Assembly: GCF_003026105.1 (NCBI RefSeq)
Contig: NZ_PYNW01000004.1
Coordinates: forward strand, 310,001 to 374,000
Direction of reading: 5' to 3'
Length of the DNA stretch: 64,000 bases
Source: Photobacterium sp. GB-56
Lineage (GTDB): Bacteria > Pseudomonadota > Gammaproteobacteria > Enterobacterales > Vibrionaceae
A program made the position numbers and the translations under genes. Shown here in pieces: positions 1 to 8,739 of the stretch. Every line of letters begins with the position of its first letter. Position 1 is the stretch's first letter. A model generated the notes under the pieces. That model saw only the letters and a program-made list of their open reading frames with translations. It had not been told where the DNA came from and searched no databases.

Positions 1-509
1 GTAAGCTGGCACCTGTTGAAACCGATAGCGTAAAAAAGCGGATGGGGAAATTCCCGTTTGCTCAGCTCAAAGACAAAGAGCAACAAGAGATAGCCCAACA
101 GTTAAAACAAGATTTAGATATTACCTTACCTGAGCAACATGATGTCTGGTTACGTGATAAAGAAGTTTGGCTTTTCCCTTCTCAGCTACGTACTTTAATT
201 GGTGAAATCCGTTTCCAACGTATTGGTATTAAGCTCGCAGAACAACACAAGAAAGGCTATCGCTGGCAACATGAAGCGGTAATGACACTGGCAACAGGCA
301 AAGAATCTATCGCTATTGAACTTAATGTTGAACAAGCTAAAGAGTGGTTCATGGGACGCGATATTCGCCCAGGAATACCAGCAGGCAAAGGTGAAGTGAT
401 TGTTACTTACCGTGATTACCCTATTGGTATTGGTAAATGGGTGAGCAACCGTATCAAAAATGGCTTACCTCGTGAATTAGTTCGTGATACTAACCTATTT
501 GATATTTAA
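1..509 (+). CDS. rsmF: 16S rRNA m5C methyltransferase RsmF, 3' end only
   Basis: The reading frame is open from the left window edge (frame of base 3), so only the last ~168 codons are present and the true start lies outside. The visible part is the C-terminal RNA-binding region of the NOL1/NOP2/Sun family enzyme that methylates cytosine 1407 of 16S rRNA. The ending, with the motif KWVSNRIKNGLPRELVRDT followed by a short tail, matches my memory of the RsmF (YebU) C-terminus. The SAM-binding and catalytic cysteine part is missing because of the window edge, not because of a mutation. A hairpin and a terminator follow at 641-699. Confidence 0.85.
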   Translation, partial: KLAPVETDSVKKRMGKFPFAQLKDKEQQEIAQQLKQDLDITLPEQHDVWLRDKEVWLFPSQLRTLIGEIRFQRIGIKLAEQHKKGYRWQHEAVMTLATGKESIAIELNVEQAKEWFMGRDIRPGIPAGKGEVIVTYRDYPIGIGKWVSNRIKNGLPRELVRDTNLFDI

Positions 510-665
510 GGTAAAAATATCGTTAGCATCAAAAAGTATAGTTAATGATGACTTTATTAAATGCAATAACTGGAAAATAAACATTATTCAACTAACATTG
601 AAAGTGTAATCATACTCCATTTACTAACCAGTTAGCGCAAGGCTCTTACGAGAGCCATTCCCCTA

Positions 666-699
666 AGCCCGAAACAGGAATCGTTTCGGGCTATTTTTT
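666..699 (+). terminator. Rho-independent terminator after rsmF
   Basis: Perfect 10-bp stem AGCCCGAAAC / GTTTCGGGCT with a 7-base loop, followed by ATTTTTTG. It lies about 155 bases after the rsmF stop. Confidence 0.85.
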
Positions 700-782
700 G
701 CCTTAAGTAATATTTCCAATCAGCGCTAAAACTTAAAAGCCCAGCGCTATAGATATTGTTATTACTTGCGATAGATATAAAA

Positions 783-805
783 AAACCGAGCATTACGCTC
801 GGTTT
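783..805 (-). terminator. Terminator of tmaR
   Basis: Stem AAACCGAGC / GCTCGGTTT with loop ATTAC. On the minus strand it is followed by a run of T (the A run at 779-785), so it fits the tmaR transcript. Confidence 0.8.
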
Positions 806-866
806 AATTTAACTAATATAAGCATGCTATGTCTTTTGCACAATCTCAACTTTCTAGTGCTGAGAA

Positions 867-1175
867 TTAGTGTTTATGTGCAATTTCAGCTTTTTTCAGC
901 TCTTTTACTGCTTTGCTTACTTCACGACGCTCTTTCGAAAGCTCTGCACTGATGATGATATGATCATCAACACGATCTTCGTAGTCACCTTTCATGTTTT
1001 CAACAATTTCAACGATTTGATCGTGGCTCATATCGGCCTTAATGTAATCCATCAAGTTCTCTAACAACTCAACACGCTTACGGTTATCACGAATTTTACG
1101 ATCGTTGTCTAGGATTTCGCGTTTAAGTTTGTTTTTACGACGTGTTTGACGAACGAGTTCAAGGATGTTGTTCAT
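867..1175 (-). CDS. tmaR: Polar-localisation protein TmaR (YeeX/DUF496)
   Basis: A 102-residue, highly charged, coiled-coil-rich protein. The sequence follows E. coli YeeX closely: RRKNKL near the N-terminus, KIRDN, then [10 protein letters not shown] and ELSKERR. E. coli TmaR forms a polar cluster that recruits Enzyme I of the sugar phosphotransferase system and so tunes sugar uptake. The tyrosine phosphorylated in E. coli (Y72, within GDYEDRV) is conserved here as about Y65. The ATG has an AAGGA ribosome binding site. The gene stands alone with its own terminator. Family assignment is firm; the polar function is transferred from E. coli. Confidence 0.88.
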   Translation of the reverse strand: MNNILELVRQTRRKNKLKREILDNDRKIRDNRKRVELLENLMDYIKADMSHDQIVEIVENMKGDYEDRVDDHIIISAELSKERREVSKAVKELKKAEIAHKH

Positions 1176-1693
1176 GTGTAGTCCTTAGTCTGAAAATAAA
1201 ACCTTGTGAAACTGATTTAATGCAAGGGATAGAAATAATGCACTTCCTAGTACATAACCGTCGAGTCTCAGTTTATTACTGAAATCGTTATATCAGAAAG
1301 TCATTCGTAAACTCAAGCAATACTCATGATTAAATGCTCAATGATGATTCTATGAGCATCAACTTATGTTTCTCGCTTAAATATCACACAAAAAGCTCAA
1401 CAAATTTTTGATATATCACAATAAATACCCCTATTTTAATTAATAATTATGACAATTAGACAATATATGTAATCTGTAATAACAAAATGGTATCTTTTGT
1501 GAAATCCACCACAAAAAAAGCCTTCCTGTATTTGCAAATAGCATATCAGCACCTACTCTTGAAATAGACCAGTACTCGTTTACAACAATGCAATCTGGAC
1601 AAGGATAGCTTCCTCGAAGTGTTCAAGCTCAAATAGCGTAGTAACCCGATATTGGCGACACAGTGTTTGATGTAAAGTTTATCAGGAGAAAAC
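1176..1693. other. Divergent upstream region of tmaR and first csp
   Basis: About 520 bases without a credible gene. It must carry the tmaR promoter (left) and the promoter plus long 5' leader of the cold-shock gene at 1694. Bases 1380-1500 are very AT-rich. The leader before the csp start is comparatively GC-rich, as expected of a structured cold-shock leader. Exact promoter elements are not clear to me. Confidence 0.4.
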
Positions 1694-1903
1694 ATGTCAA
1701 AAGCAACAGGTACCGTTAAGTGGTTTAACGAAGAGAAAGGTTTTGGTTTTATCACTCAGGATAACGGCGGTGCTGACGTATTTGTACACTTCCGTGCGAT
1801 TACTGGCGATGGCTTCAAAACCCTAACTGAAGGACAAAAAGTTTCTTACGAAACAGAGCAAGGTCCTAAAGGTCTACAAGCTGCAAATGTTGAAAAAGCA
1901 TAA
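1694..1903 (+). CDS. Cold-shock protein, CspA family (copy 1)
   Basis: A 69-residue single cold-shock domain, the usual length. RNP1 is seen as KGFGFI and RNP2 as VFVHF, the aromatic strands that bind single-stranded RNA and DNA. Such proteins act as RNA chaperones, melting mRNA structure in the cold. The start is set by a good AGGAGA site six bases upstream. A long leader precedes the gene and a terminator follows at 1948-1973, so it is a single-gene unit. The next csp is about 480 bases downstream and nearly identical over most of its length, which points to tandem duplication. Copy 1 differs at several acidic and exposed positions and ends in VEKA. Confidence 0.92.
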   Translation: MSKATGTVKWFNEEKGFGFITQDNGGADVFVHFRAITGDGFKTLTEGQKVSYETEQGPKGLQAANVEKA

Positions 1904-1947
1904 TTATTTGCTTATCTAACGTTACGTTAGTTCACATAGCACTTGAT

Positions 1948-1973
1948 AAAAGGGTCGTCACGGCCCTTTTTTT
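1948..1973 (+). terminator. Terminator of csp copy 1
   Basis: Stem AAAAGGGTCG / CGGCCCTTTT (one G-T pair), loop TCA, then more T. Confidence 0.85.
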
Positions 1974-2384
1974 ATCCATAATTAATATTCCCACCCTACC
2001 GCCTCACATTCACAATCGACTGCATAAAAGTGATTTACCAGTTAAAAATGCAAGATTAGAGCACACTTATAGATATTGATAGACCTGTTATTATTAAAAT
2101 TCCTAATAAGAATTAACCAGCCTGATTAATAAGACACCTATTTCATAATATTCTTTGCTTTTTTTTTGTAATGCGGCTCACATTATAACGCGATAAATAA
2201 GTAACTCACTTGCTCTTTAAAATCGAAAATGGCTTAATATCAGCGTCCTATATAACAGGGCTATTTATGAAACAAAGTGAAAGAAAAACTTCGTTACACT
2301 GTTCAAACGTACACAGTTGTCCTGAAGCGCTTCAATATTCTTTTGTACATAAGTAACACATTAATTTATTTCAGGAGACATCAC
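1974..2384 (+). other. Upstream region and leader of csp copy 2
   Basis: No gene seen. An AT-rich stretch with a run of nine T near 2160 is followed by a leader. Upstream reading in the csp frame is open back to 2277, but it lacks a ribosome site and is unlike csp proteins, so it is treated as untranslated leader. Confidence 0.45.
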
Positions 2385-2594
2385 ATGTCTAAAGCAACTG
2401 GTATCGTTAAGTGGTTCAACGATGAGAAAGGTTTCGGTTTCATCACTCAAGATAATGGCGGCGCTGACGTATTCGTTCACTTCCGTGCTATCGCTGGTGA
2501 AGGCTTCAAATCTCTAGCAGAAGGTCAAAAAGTTTCTTTTGACGTTGAGCAAGGCCAAAAAGGTCCTCAAGCTGCTAACGTTGAGCGCATCTAA
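2385..2594 (+). CDS. Cold-shock protein, CspA family (copy 2)
   Basis: A 69-residue cold-shock domain with RNP1 KGFGFI and RNP2 VFVHF, very close to the upstream copy (first residues MSKATG, shared block around [14 protein letters not shown]). The frame is open further upstream to 2277, but the ATG at 2385 has an AGGAGA site and matches the family length, so that start is chosen. Expected role is RNA chaperoning during cold shock or growth transitions. It has its own terminator at 2619-2644. Two adjacent copies with separate leaders suggest different expression of similar proteins. Confidence 0.92.
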   Translation: MSKATGIVKWFNDEKGFGFITQDNGGADVFVHFRAIAGEGFKSLAEGQKVSFDVEQGQKGPQAANVERI

Positions 2595-2618
2595 TCTACA
2601 ACGAACAGTTGAAGAAGT

Positions 2619-2644
2619 AAGGGTATCTTTGGATGCCCTTTTTT
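2619..2644 (+). terminator. Terminator of csp copy 2
   Basis: Stem AAGGGTATC / GATGCCCTT (one G-T pair) followed by TTTT. Confidence 0.8.
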
Positions 2645-2687
2645 ATTTCCGTAGAAAATGATATCAAGCGACTTAAACAATATATGC

Positions 2688-3149
2688 CTACTCTTTACGA
2701 TTTAAGCACATCTTAATTCTTGGTGAGCCACAACCAAAATAATCGTCTTCTTGCCCTATCTCTACAAAGCCTAGTCTCTGATATAGCTTTATTGCCGTGT
2801 TCTTTGGGTGCACAGTCAATAAAATTCGATTGTAATCAGCTAGCAGCGCTAATGCCTTATTCAACAACGCTTTTCCAACACCTTTCCCTTGCATCTTATT
2901 CGCAACCGCAATACCTAATATCCACGCATCGCTCTGCGTTTCTGTTTGTCTATTAAAGCTTGGGCTTGCAAGTACATAGCCTACTACATGTTCACATTCT
3001 GAAACGGCAACCAATAATCCACTTGGCCAACAATCATATGCCTGACGAAATAAAAAATCAGGATAACAATGTTTGCCAAATAGCTCACGCTCTAATTGGT
3101 ATATCGCAGCAAGATCTGATTTTTCTGCTTGTCGTATTTGATATAGCAC
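2688..3149 (-). CDS. GNAT-family N-acetyltransferase (RimI-like)
   Basis: A 153-residue single GNAT domain. The acetyl-CoA pyrophosphate loop is visible near the middle as QGKGVGKALL, followed by a strand and the C-terminal NTAIKLYQRLGF motif typical of RimI-like and small-molecule acetyltransferases. The start codon is GTG, chosen because a GGAG site lies nine bases upstream and no in-frame ATG fits better. It is downstream of efpL on the same strand but separated by a terminator-like hairpin (3183-3232). The substrate cannot be told from sequence. Confidence 0.8.
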   Translation of the reverse strand: MLYQIRQAEKSDLAAIYQLERELFGKHCYPDFLFRQAYDCWPSGLLVAVSECEHVVGYVLASPSFNRQTETQSDAWILGIAVANKMQGKGVGKALLNKALALLADYNRILLTVHPKNTAIKLYQRLGFVEIGQEDDYFGCGSPRIKMCLNRKE

Positions 3150-3182
3150 TATCCATTGCTCCGTGACGTCATGCAGCCAATA

Positions 3183-3232
3183 AAAAACCAGCCCATCGGC
3201 TTAACAAAAAGCTAGCAAGATGAAGGCTGGTT
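3183..3232 (-). terminator. Terminator-like hairpin downstream of efpL
   Basis: AAAACCAGCC and GGCTGGTTTT form the stem around a long loop. On the minus strand the second arm runs into T, fitting termination of efpL. Confidence 0.6.
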
Positions 3233-3260
3233 TTATCCAGTATAGATTATAAGTAACCTA

Positions 3261-3833
3261 TTACTTGTCAGCGCGGCTCATGAACTTTTGCTCAGCCGTG
3301 TTAACTTTAATTTTTTCGCCATTCGCGATGTATTCTGGAACTTGAACCACTAGACCAGTTGAAAGTGTCGCTGGCTTAGTACGAGCACTTGCAGAAGCAC
3401 CTTTGATTGATGGATCAGTTTCAACGATAGTTAGTTCAACTGTCGCTGGAAGTTCGATAGCAACAGGCGCGCCATCAACAGTAAGAACTTCGATACCTTT
3501 CGTATCTTCAGTGATGAATAGTAGTTCTTCTGCGATTGCTTCTTTGTTGAATGTGTATGGTGTGTAATCTTCATCATCCATAAACACATACTCTTCACCA
3601 TCGATGTAAGAGAATGATGCTTTTGTACGACGGAAATCAGCTAAGTTAACCATTTCATCAGCTTTGAAGCTTACGTCTGATTTAGTACCAGTAGCTACAT
3701 CATAAATACGCATTCTGTAAAGACTTGCGCCAGCACGACCACTAGGCGTTAGCTTACTAATTTCTTTAACAAGACCTACTTTACCGTTGATTTCAACAGC
3801 AGCAAATTTTTTAATGTCACTAGCCTTTGGCAT
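3261..3833 (-). CDS. efpL: Elongation factor P-like protein EfpL (YeiP)
   Basis: A 190-residue protein with three EF-P-type barrel domains. Near the C-terminus it carries the [16 protein letters not shown] region and ends with EKFMSRAD-like residues, as in E. coli YeiP. EfpL binds ribosomes stalled at proline-rich and related motifs and rescues them. Unlike EF-P, which needs a modified lysine, the KOW-loop tip here is SGRAG with arginine at position 33, the residue reported as functional in E. coli EfpL. The start is the ATG at 3833 (MPKAS), matching the family; the frame is open for 26 codons further, which is not family-like. Confidence 0.92.
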   Translation of the reverse strand: MPKASDIKKFAAVEINGKVGLVKEISKLTPSGRAGASLYRMRIYDVATGTKSDVSFKADEMVNLADFRRTKASFSYIDGEEYVFMDDEDYTPYTFNKEAIAEELLFITEDTKGIEVLTVDGAPVAIELPATVELTIVETDPSIKGASASARTKPATLSTGLVVQVPEYIANGEKIKVNTAEQKFMSRADK

Positions 3834-4144
3834 GATCATAATTCCAAATAAAAATAGTGGTGAGAAATTACACCAAGATACAGATTTATAGCAAGTGTTA
3901 TAGTAGTACAAACACTAATTTTTTGCGTTTACTCCCTAAGCTTGTTCAAAGCTTAAACAACCATAAACACTTTGCATAAAAAACCACGGTTTATCTGCTT
4001 TTGATATCCCATCCAACATTTGTGACAAAGGCTCAACCAACTGATTTCAAACATCAATCTAGAACTTTAATCCATCGTTATAAACAAGCAAACACACACA
4101 GCTATTTGCTCACTCAATAAAGTTTCTATATAAAGCTACATATG
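3834..4144. other. Intergenic region between hflX and efpL
   Basis: About 310 AT-rich bases holding the efpL promoter and the 3' end region of hflX (both genes are on the minus strand). No gene, repeat or clear terminator seen. Confidence 0.4.
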
Positions 4145-5488
4145 TCACTTTTGATATTCAGACATCCGTTTTTTCAAGCGTGCGAGTTCAATCTCATTAG
4201 AGCGAACAGTCAGCTTAATATGGTCATATTCATATTCTTCTTTCGTTACACTCATCACCGAACGAATATCCCCCATCAGCCCTTTTGCGGTATAAGGCAC
4301 AATGATTTCTTCTTCTATCATCTCGTGTTGAGCTACATCGACAACGTATTGATGAAGTTTGGTAATATCTAGTGGATTACGGGTTGACGTCATCATAGCA
4401 TCAGGAAATTCAGCCATTAATGCCTGTTGCTGATCAACACTTAATTGATCTGATTTATTCAGCACTAATAGTTTTTTTATACCATCAACACCCACTTCTT
4501 TTAGCACTTCATGAACAACGTCTAATTGAGAACGGAATGACACATCAGATGCATCAACCACATACAATAATAGGGAAGCGTCATGAGCTTCAGCCAAGGT
4601 TGAATGGAAAGATGCCACCAAATCGTGCGGTAATTTTTTAATAAAACCAACCGTATCTGATACTAAAATACGCGGTTGTGTTTCTGGTTTTAAGGCGCGA
4701 ACAGTGGTATCTAGCGTAGCAAATAATTTATTTTCGCCTTCAACATCACTACCTGTTAATGCTCGCATCATAGACGACTTACCCGCATTGGTATAGCCAA
4801 CTAACGCCACACAAAAAAGCTCTGAACGTTGAGTTCGACGCCCTTTCATTTCATCTTGAACGCTGACTAATTCACGGCGCAATTCCGCCAATTGATCGCG
4901 AATTTTACGACGATCAAGCTCTAGCGTTGTTTCACCCGCACCTTTACCCATTTGTCGCTCTTTATTACCGCTGGTGGATTCGCGTAAACGTGGCGCTAAA
5001 TAATTAAGACGAGCAATTTCAACCTGTAGTCGTGCCGTTCGTGTACGAGCATGACGGCTAAATATCTCAATAATGATGCCTGTGCGATCAAACACTTCAA
5101 CGCCTAATTGATTTTCCACATTACGTAATTGAGATGGGCTTAAATCACAGTCAAACACCACAACATCGGCAAGTACGCTGGGTAAATCATCGAGTGACAC
5201 ATCTATAAAATCAATGTCATCAAGAGGATCATCTTCACCATCGTCTTCAATAACACCAAGGTTTCCAGTTAACTGCGCGATCTCAGCCATTTTACCAGAA
5301 CCAAGTACACTCATTTTTTTTGTTGAGCTTAGTTTTTGAGACTGTGTGCCAACAACTTTAAAGCCTAATGTCGTCACTAGGCGTGCTAATTCTTCTAATG
5401 AACTTTTTGCTTCATCGCCTTTAAATTGCGGCGTTTGGATTGAAATTAGTAATGCGTTGTTTTTTAACGGTTTTTGTGTTAACTGCAT
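4145..5488 (-). CDS. hflX: HflX-family ribosome-associated GTPase, variant form
   Basis: About 447 residues. The N-terminal HflX domain is followed by a coiled linker with GAGETTLELDRR, then a TrmE/Era-like G domain with P-loop GYTNAGKSS, switch II DTVGF and base motif NKSD, then a short C-terminal domain. HflX GTPases bind the 50S subunit and split stalled or heat-damaged ribosomes. Odd points: an acidic insertion of roughly 30 residues (rich in D and E, about residues 85-115) and GKGAGET where HflX usually has RGPGET. It does not sit beside hfq, the usual place of housekeeping hflX, so it may be a second paralogue. The start is uncertain: ATG at 5488, or GTG at 5515. Confidence 0.82.
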   Translation of the reverse strand: MQLTQKPLKNNALLISIQTPQFKGDEAKSSLEELARLVTTLGFKVVGTQSQKLSSTKKMSVLGSGKMAEIAQLTGNLGVIEDDGEDDPLDDIDFIDVSLDDLPSVLADVVVFDCDLSPSQLRNVENQLGVEVFDRTGIIIEIFSRHARTRTARLQVEIARLNYLAPRLRESTSGNKERQMGKGAGETTLELDRRKIRDQLAELRRELVSVQDEMKGRRTQRSELFCVALVGYTNAGKSSMMRALTGSDVEGENKLFATLDTTVRALKPETQPRILVSDTVGFIKKLPHDLVASFHSTLAEAHDASLLLYVVDASDVSFRSQLDVVHEVLKEVGVDGIKKLLVLNKSDQLSVDQQQALMAEFPDAMMTSTRNPLDITKLHQYVVDVAQHEMIEEEIIVPYTAKGLMGDIRSVMSVTKEEYEYDHIKLTVRSNEIELARLKKRMSEYQK

Positions 5489-5515
5489 ACTGAATGCTAA
5501 TGCACTAACGTGCAC

Positions 5516-5966
5516 CCTATCTTTATAATTACCTTCATCCTACGCTCTTATAGTCAGGCTTTATACAAGAAAAGATATTATTATTTAACATTCTTTCTAT
5601 TTATTATTACGATAATAAAGATGTTGCTCTCTGTTTAAAGGTTCTAACGATTTATTTTAAATACCACCACGATATGTCATCGCATTTACCTAAGTATCCA
5701 GAATAAATTTAAATGATATATTGATGAATTATAAAAATATTATTTAAATACAACGTGACTTATTATGTAACAACTTACAATATTAGATTATATTATTGAA
5801 TCACATAAGTAATATAAAACAATACCTTGATTAACATTCAACCATGTAATAATATCCGCGCCTTCGTTTTGAATATATCAATTAGTTTTAGAAAGTATCT
5901 TACTTTTAGCTTTATCTAATAGTTCTATTAGAACTCTAGATCACAAATAAAAAATTACGGTTCTTC
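5516..5966. other. AT-rich intergenic region between divergent genes
   Basis: About 450 bases, strikingly AT-rich, between hflX (minus) and the gene at 5967 (plus). It should contain both promoters. No gene, strong hairpin or repeat recognised. Confidence 0.4.
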
Positions 5967-7298
5967 ATGTTACAAATAGCGATGCTACTTTTCGGTGCAC
6001 CTTTCGTAAAAAGTAAAATATTTCATCTGTTAGGATTCAGCACCCTTTGGGGATTTGCTGGCCTTCTCATCTTCATTGATGGCCTTGACGGAAAAGTATT
6101 TGATTCCTTCAGTTACTTTCTTTTACTTGAAAGCTTAACAACTTTAATCGTAGCGCCTAGCGGATTGGGGTTGCACCGTAACATCCTTATTTTAAAAGGA
6201 TTAATATTCCTTTGTTGCGCAATTTCGGCACTCGTAAATATCAAATTTAGCAATATTTTATTATCTGCGACTTTTGGTTTAACTTATATTTCTGTTGGTA
6301 TTTTTAATATTGCATCCGCTTGGGTTGTTCGTTTTGCTCATTGGAAAAGAGCTATCGTGTGGGGATGTATTCAAATCTTTTATTCTATTTTCCTATTACA
6401 AAATTATAATTATGTTATTTCTTACTTTCTTGGGTTTATTATGATCACAGGAAGTATTCGAAGTATCATTGTTCTAATGAAGGTTAGTTCATTAAAATAC
6501 AACAGCCCTATTTTTCAATTATTAAATAATAGTGGAAATGAATATATATCCACAACTGACAGCGTATATTCGATAAATAGCACAGAAAATAGAAATAATA
6601 CGCAACCGTTAACAATACATATATGGACACCAGAGGGGTCAGCAGAAAACCCACATGTTCCTCGCCCCATTATTAATCGTTACATTGCAGCTACAGATGT
6701 AAACGGTGTTATTTCTACCGGTCATGCCGCATTAGAAGCAGGATTTGAGTGTTATATTAGTTTATATCCATCAGAAGATATTGATCGCTCACCTTCTGAG
6801 TTTATTCGCACTCTAAAAGCGACTCCTGAAAATAATGTGCTTGGCCGTTACTTACCGGATTACAAAACCGAAGCCGCTGAATGGTGTGAATCAAATGTTA
6901 AAATAGAATTTATTCAATATAACGCACTAACATTAAAGCAGTTCTGGCATCATTGTTATAAAAATCCTATTTATAATTTAACCTCCAATAACTGTTCAAG
7001 TAATACCGCTTATGCACTAGAAGCGGCATTAGACGGTGTCTTGTATAAAAAAAGCAGCAGTATATTCACACTTTTAAAACTGTTGTGCAGCCCTGAGTTA
7101 TGGCTTGCAGCTCAAATTCGACATCGTGCAATGATGATGGCATGGACACCTGGTTTAACGATGGATTATAGCCGCGTGTTACACAGCATTGTTCAACCAG
7201 CTTCATTACCTTGGTATCAACGGTTATCACTTAAATATTCTTTGCAGCAAGCAATCAGACGCACACAAAACAATTTAGCGAGTAATTTTTATGACTAA
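5967..7298 (+). CDS. HdeD-like membrane domain fused to an NlpC/P60-like hydrolase domain
   Basis: A 443-residue two-part protein. Residues ~1-172 form about six hydrophobic segments resembling the DUF308/HdeD family. A low-complexity, Asn/Ser-rich linker (~185-212) leads to a soluble region ~215-440. There a TGHAALEAG motif (H253) precedes NNCSSNTAYAL (C343). Histidine before cysteine is the order seen in circularly permuted papain-fold (NlpC/P60-like) enzymes, so a membrane-tethered thiol hydrolase is inferred; substrate unknown. The last 8 bases overlap the SMR-pump gene, suggesting a two-gene operon. The domain assignment rests on motif reading only. Confidence 0.6.
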   Translation: MLQIAMLLFGAPFVKSKIFHLLGFSTLWGFAGLLIFIDGLDGKVFDSFSYFLLLESLTTLIVAPSGLGLHRNILILKGLIFLCCAISALVNIKFSNILLSATFGLTYISVGIFNIASAWVVRFAHWKRAIVWGCIQIFYSIFLLQNYNYVISYFLGFIMITGSIRSIIVLMKVSSLKYNSPIFQLLNNSGNEYISTTDSVYSINSTENRNNTQPLTIHIWTPEGSAENPHVPRPIINRYIAATDVNGVISTGHAALEAGFECYISLYPSEDIDRSPSEFIRTLKATPENNVLGRYLPDYKTEAAEWCESNVKIEFIQYNALTLKQFWHHCYKNPIYNLTSNNCSSNTAYALEAALDGVLYKKSSSIFTLLKLLCSPELWLAAQIRHRAMMMAWTPGLTMDYSRVLHSIVQPASLPWYQRLSLKYSLQQAIRRTQNNLASNFYD

Positions 7299-7626
7299 TG
7301 TATACCTGATACTCTTTATTTCTATAATTGCTGAAACGCTTGCAACAACCATGATGAAAGCATCTGAAGGCTTTACCCGACTCGCTCCCAGCCTTGTTGT
7401 ACTAGTTGGTTACGCGATCTCATTTTATGGGCTTTCTCAAGTCGTTAAAATCATGAATGTCGGCATCGCTTATGCACTTTGGGCAGGGATCGGTATCTTT
7501 TTAGTCTCTACACTGTCTTATTTTGTATATCAGCAAAAGCTCGATTTTCCAGCCTTGCTTGGGTTAATCCTTATTGCCGCAGGCATCATCACGATTCAAC
7601 TTTTTTCAAAATCTGTCATGCAGTAA
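7291..7626 (+). CDS. Small multidrug resistance (SMR/EmrE family) efflux protein
   Basis: A 111-residue protein with four transmembrane helices, the standard SMR length. The membrane-embedded glutamate needed for proton-coupled drug export is present as E14 in IIAETLATTMMK, and the central AYALWAGIG stretch is the family signature. Such proteins work as dimers in the inner membrane, exporting cationic drugs or guanidinium. The ATG overlaps the end of the preceding gene by 8 bases, so translation is probably coupled. It resembles EmrE/QacE more than the guanidinium exporters by the residues around E14, but the substrate is not certain. Confidence 0.88.
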   Translation: MTNVYLILFISIIAETLATTMMKASEGFTRLAPSLVVLVGYAISFYGLSQVVKIMNVGIAYALWAGIGIFLVSTLSYFVYQQKLDFPALLGLILIAAGIITIQLFSKSVMQ

Positions 7627-7743
7627 TAAACACATAAGCCATCAGTTCTGCAGCCATAACAAGTGTGGGCTGATATGGCTCGTTGATACCCGACCATTAT
7701 TCCCATTGCTGTTCTCGGTGTAATTTGAATCACTCTAACCGAC

Positions 7744-8346
7744 TCAAATACCGAGAACCAACGATGCTGCAATAGATAACATAATTACCCCTACCAGTAT
7801 TTCTAACACCTTCCATGCTTTAGGCTGCTGAAATAATGGAGCTAATAAACGCGATCCATGGCCCAGTGAAAAGAAAAACACAAAAGATGCCGTGATAGCC
7901 CCCAGCGCGAATTGCCACTCATAAGGTTGATATTGGGTAGAAATAGAGCCAAGTAGCACGACTGTATCTAAATACACATGTGGGTTTAACCACGTAAAAG
8001 CCAAACAAGTCAGTATCGTTTTTAATAATGAACCTGATGTTCTTTGATCAATAAGCAAAGCATGATCCGTCATCAATGCCGATTTAAAACTCAACAGCCC
8101 ATAAACCGTTAAGAAAATTGCGCCACCGTAACGCGCCACAGTTTCAATATCTGGATACTTACTGACAATAACGCCAAAGCCTGCGACACCAAAGCTAATC
8201 AATAATGCATCTGACAACGCACAAACAATACAGATGATAAACACGTATTGATTCTTAAGTCCTTGTTTCAATACAAACGCATTTTGAGAGCCAATTGCCA
8301 GTATTAAAGATAAGCCAAGCGAAAAGCCAGCAAGAAAGATAGTCAT
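7744..8346 (-). CDS. LysE/ArgO family amino-acid exporter
   Basis: A 200-residue inner-membrane protein with about six hydrophobic helices. The N-terminal GSQNAFVLKQGL motif and the central TWLNPHVYLD motif are typical of LysE/ArgO exporters, which expel excess lysine or arginine. Length matches the family. It stands alone between convergent and divergent neighbours; no LysG/ArgP-type regulator is adjacent. A stem (TTCTCGGT / ACCGAGAA, 7712-7757) overlaps its stop codon. Assignment to ArgO (arginine) rather than another basic-amino-acid exporter is by resemblance only. Confidence 0.85.
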   Translation of the reverse strand: MTIFLAGFSLGLSLILAIGSQNAFVLKQGLKNQYVFIICIVCALSDALLISFGVAGFGVIVSKYPDIETVARYGGAIFLTVYGLLSFKSALMTDHALLIDQRTSGSLLKTILTCLAFTWLNPHVYLDTVVLLGSISTQYQPYEWQFALGAITASFVFFFSLGHGSRLLAPLFQQPKAWKVLEILVGVIMLSIAASLVLGI

Positions 8347-8739
8347 TACAGCACATCCATGTAAAAAGTGACGAGTATTAGGTTAATACTATTTATCTAC
8401 GTAAGTTACAAAGTAGTTAATAATTCAGCAATGAATGACCACTTTACTCATAATTAACAGCGATAATCACCTTTCAATTATACCCAAAAAGAAAGATGTA
8501 TACTTTTCATACAGAAATACATGCAAAAACACGCCTCTCTGGTTTTGTTCTTCAAAAACTCTAATTCACTATTTATTGATAATAATCAAGATATTAGTTA
8601 ATCCCGTAATAATCCATAACAAACTTAACAATAATTAATTATCGTTTTACGATAATTTTTTATTTATTTAGTTTTGTTTTATAGCTATATTAGCAACCGA
8701 ACCAACGCACAATATTCATTAAATTATTAGAGGTATATA
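8347..8739. other. AT-rich intergenic region
   Basis: About 390 bases of very AT-rich DNA between the LysE gene (minus) and the small periplasmic protein (plus). A 67-codon open frame at 8435 lacks a ribosome site and any recognisable features. Promoters for both neighbours are expected here. Confidence 0.4.

Larger units (their letters stand above)
510..866. other. Intergenic region between rsmF and tmaR
   Basis: No gene seen. It holds a small GC-rich hairpin (641-656, GGCTCT/AGAGCC), the rsmF-side terminator (666-699) and the tmaR terminator (783-805). The rest is AT-rich. Confidence 0.6.

Noticed and set aside
2277-2384. Upstream extension of the second cold-shock protein
   Set aside because: The 36 extra residues are unlike any cold-shock protein, and AGGAGA supports the ATG at 2385.
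7712-7757. Stem overlapping the LysE-type gene stop codon as a terminator
   Set aside because: The arms pair well but no T tract follows on either strand, and it overlaps coding sequence.
8435-8638. 67-codon open frame in AT-rich DNA
   Set aside because: No ribosome site, no recognisable protein features, and low-complexity composition typical of chance frames in AT-rich intergenic DNA.
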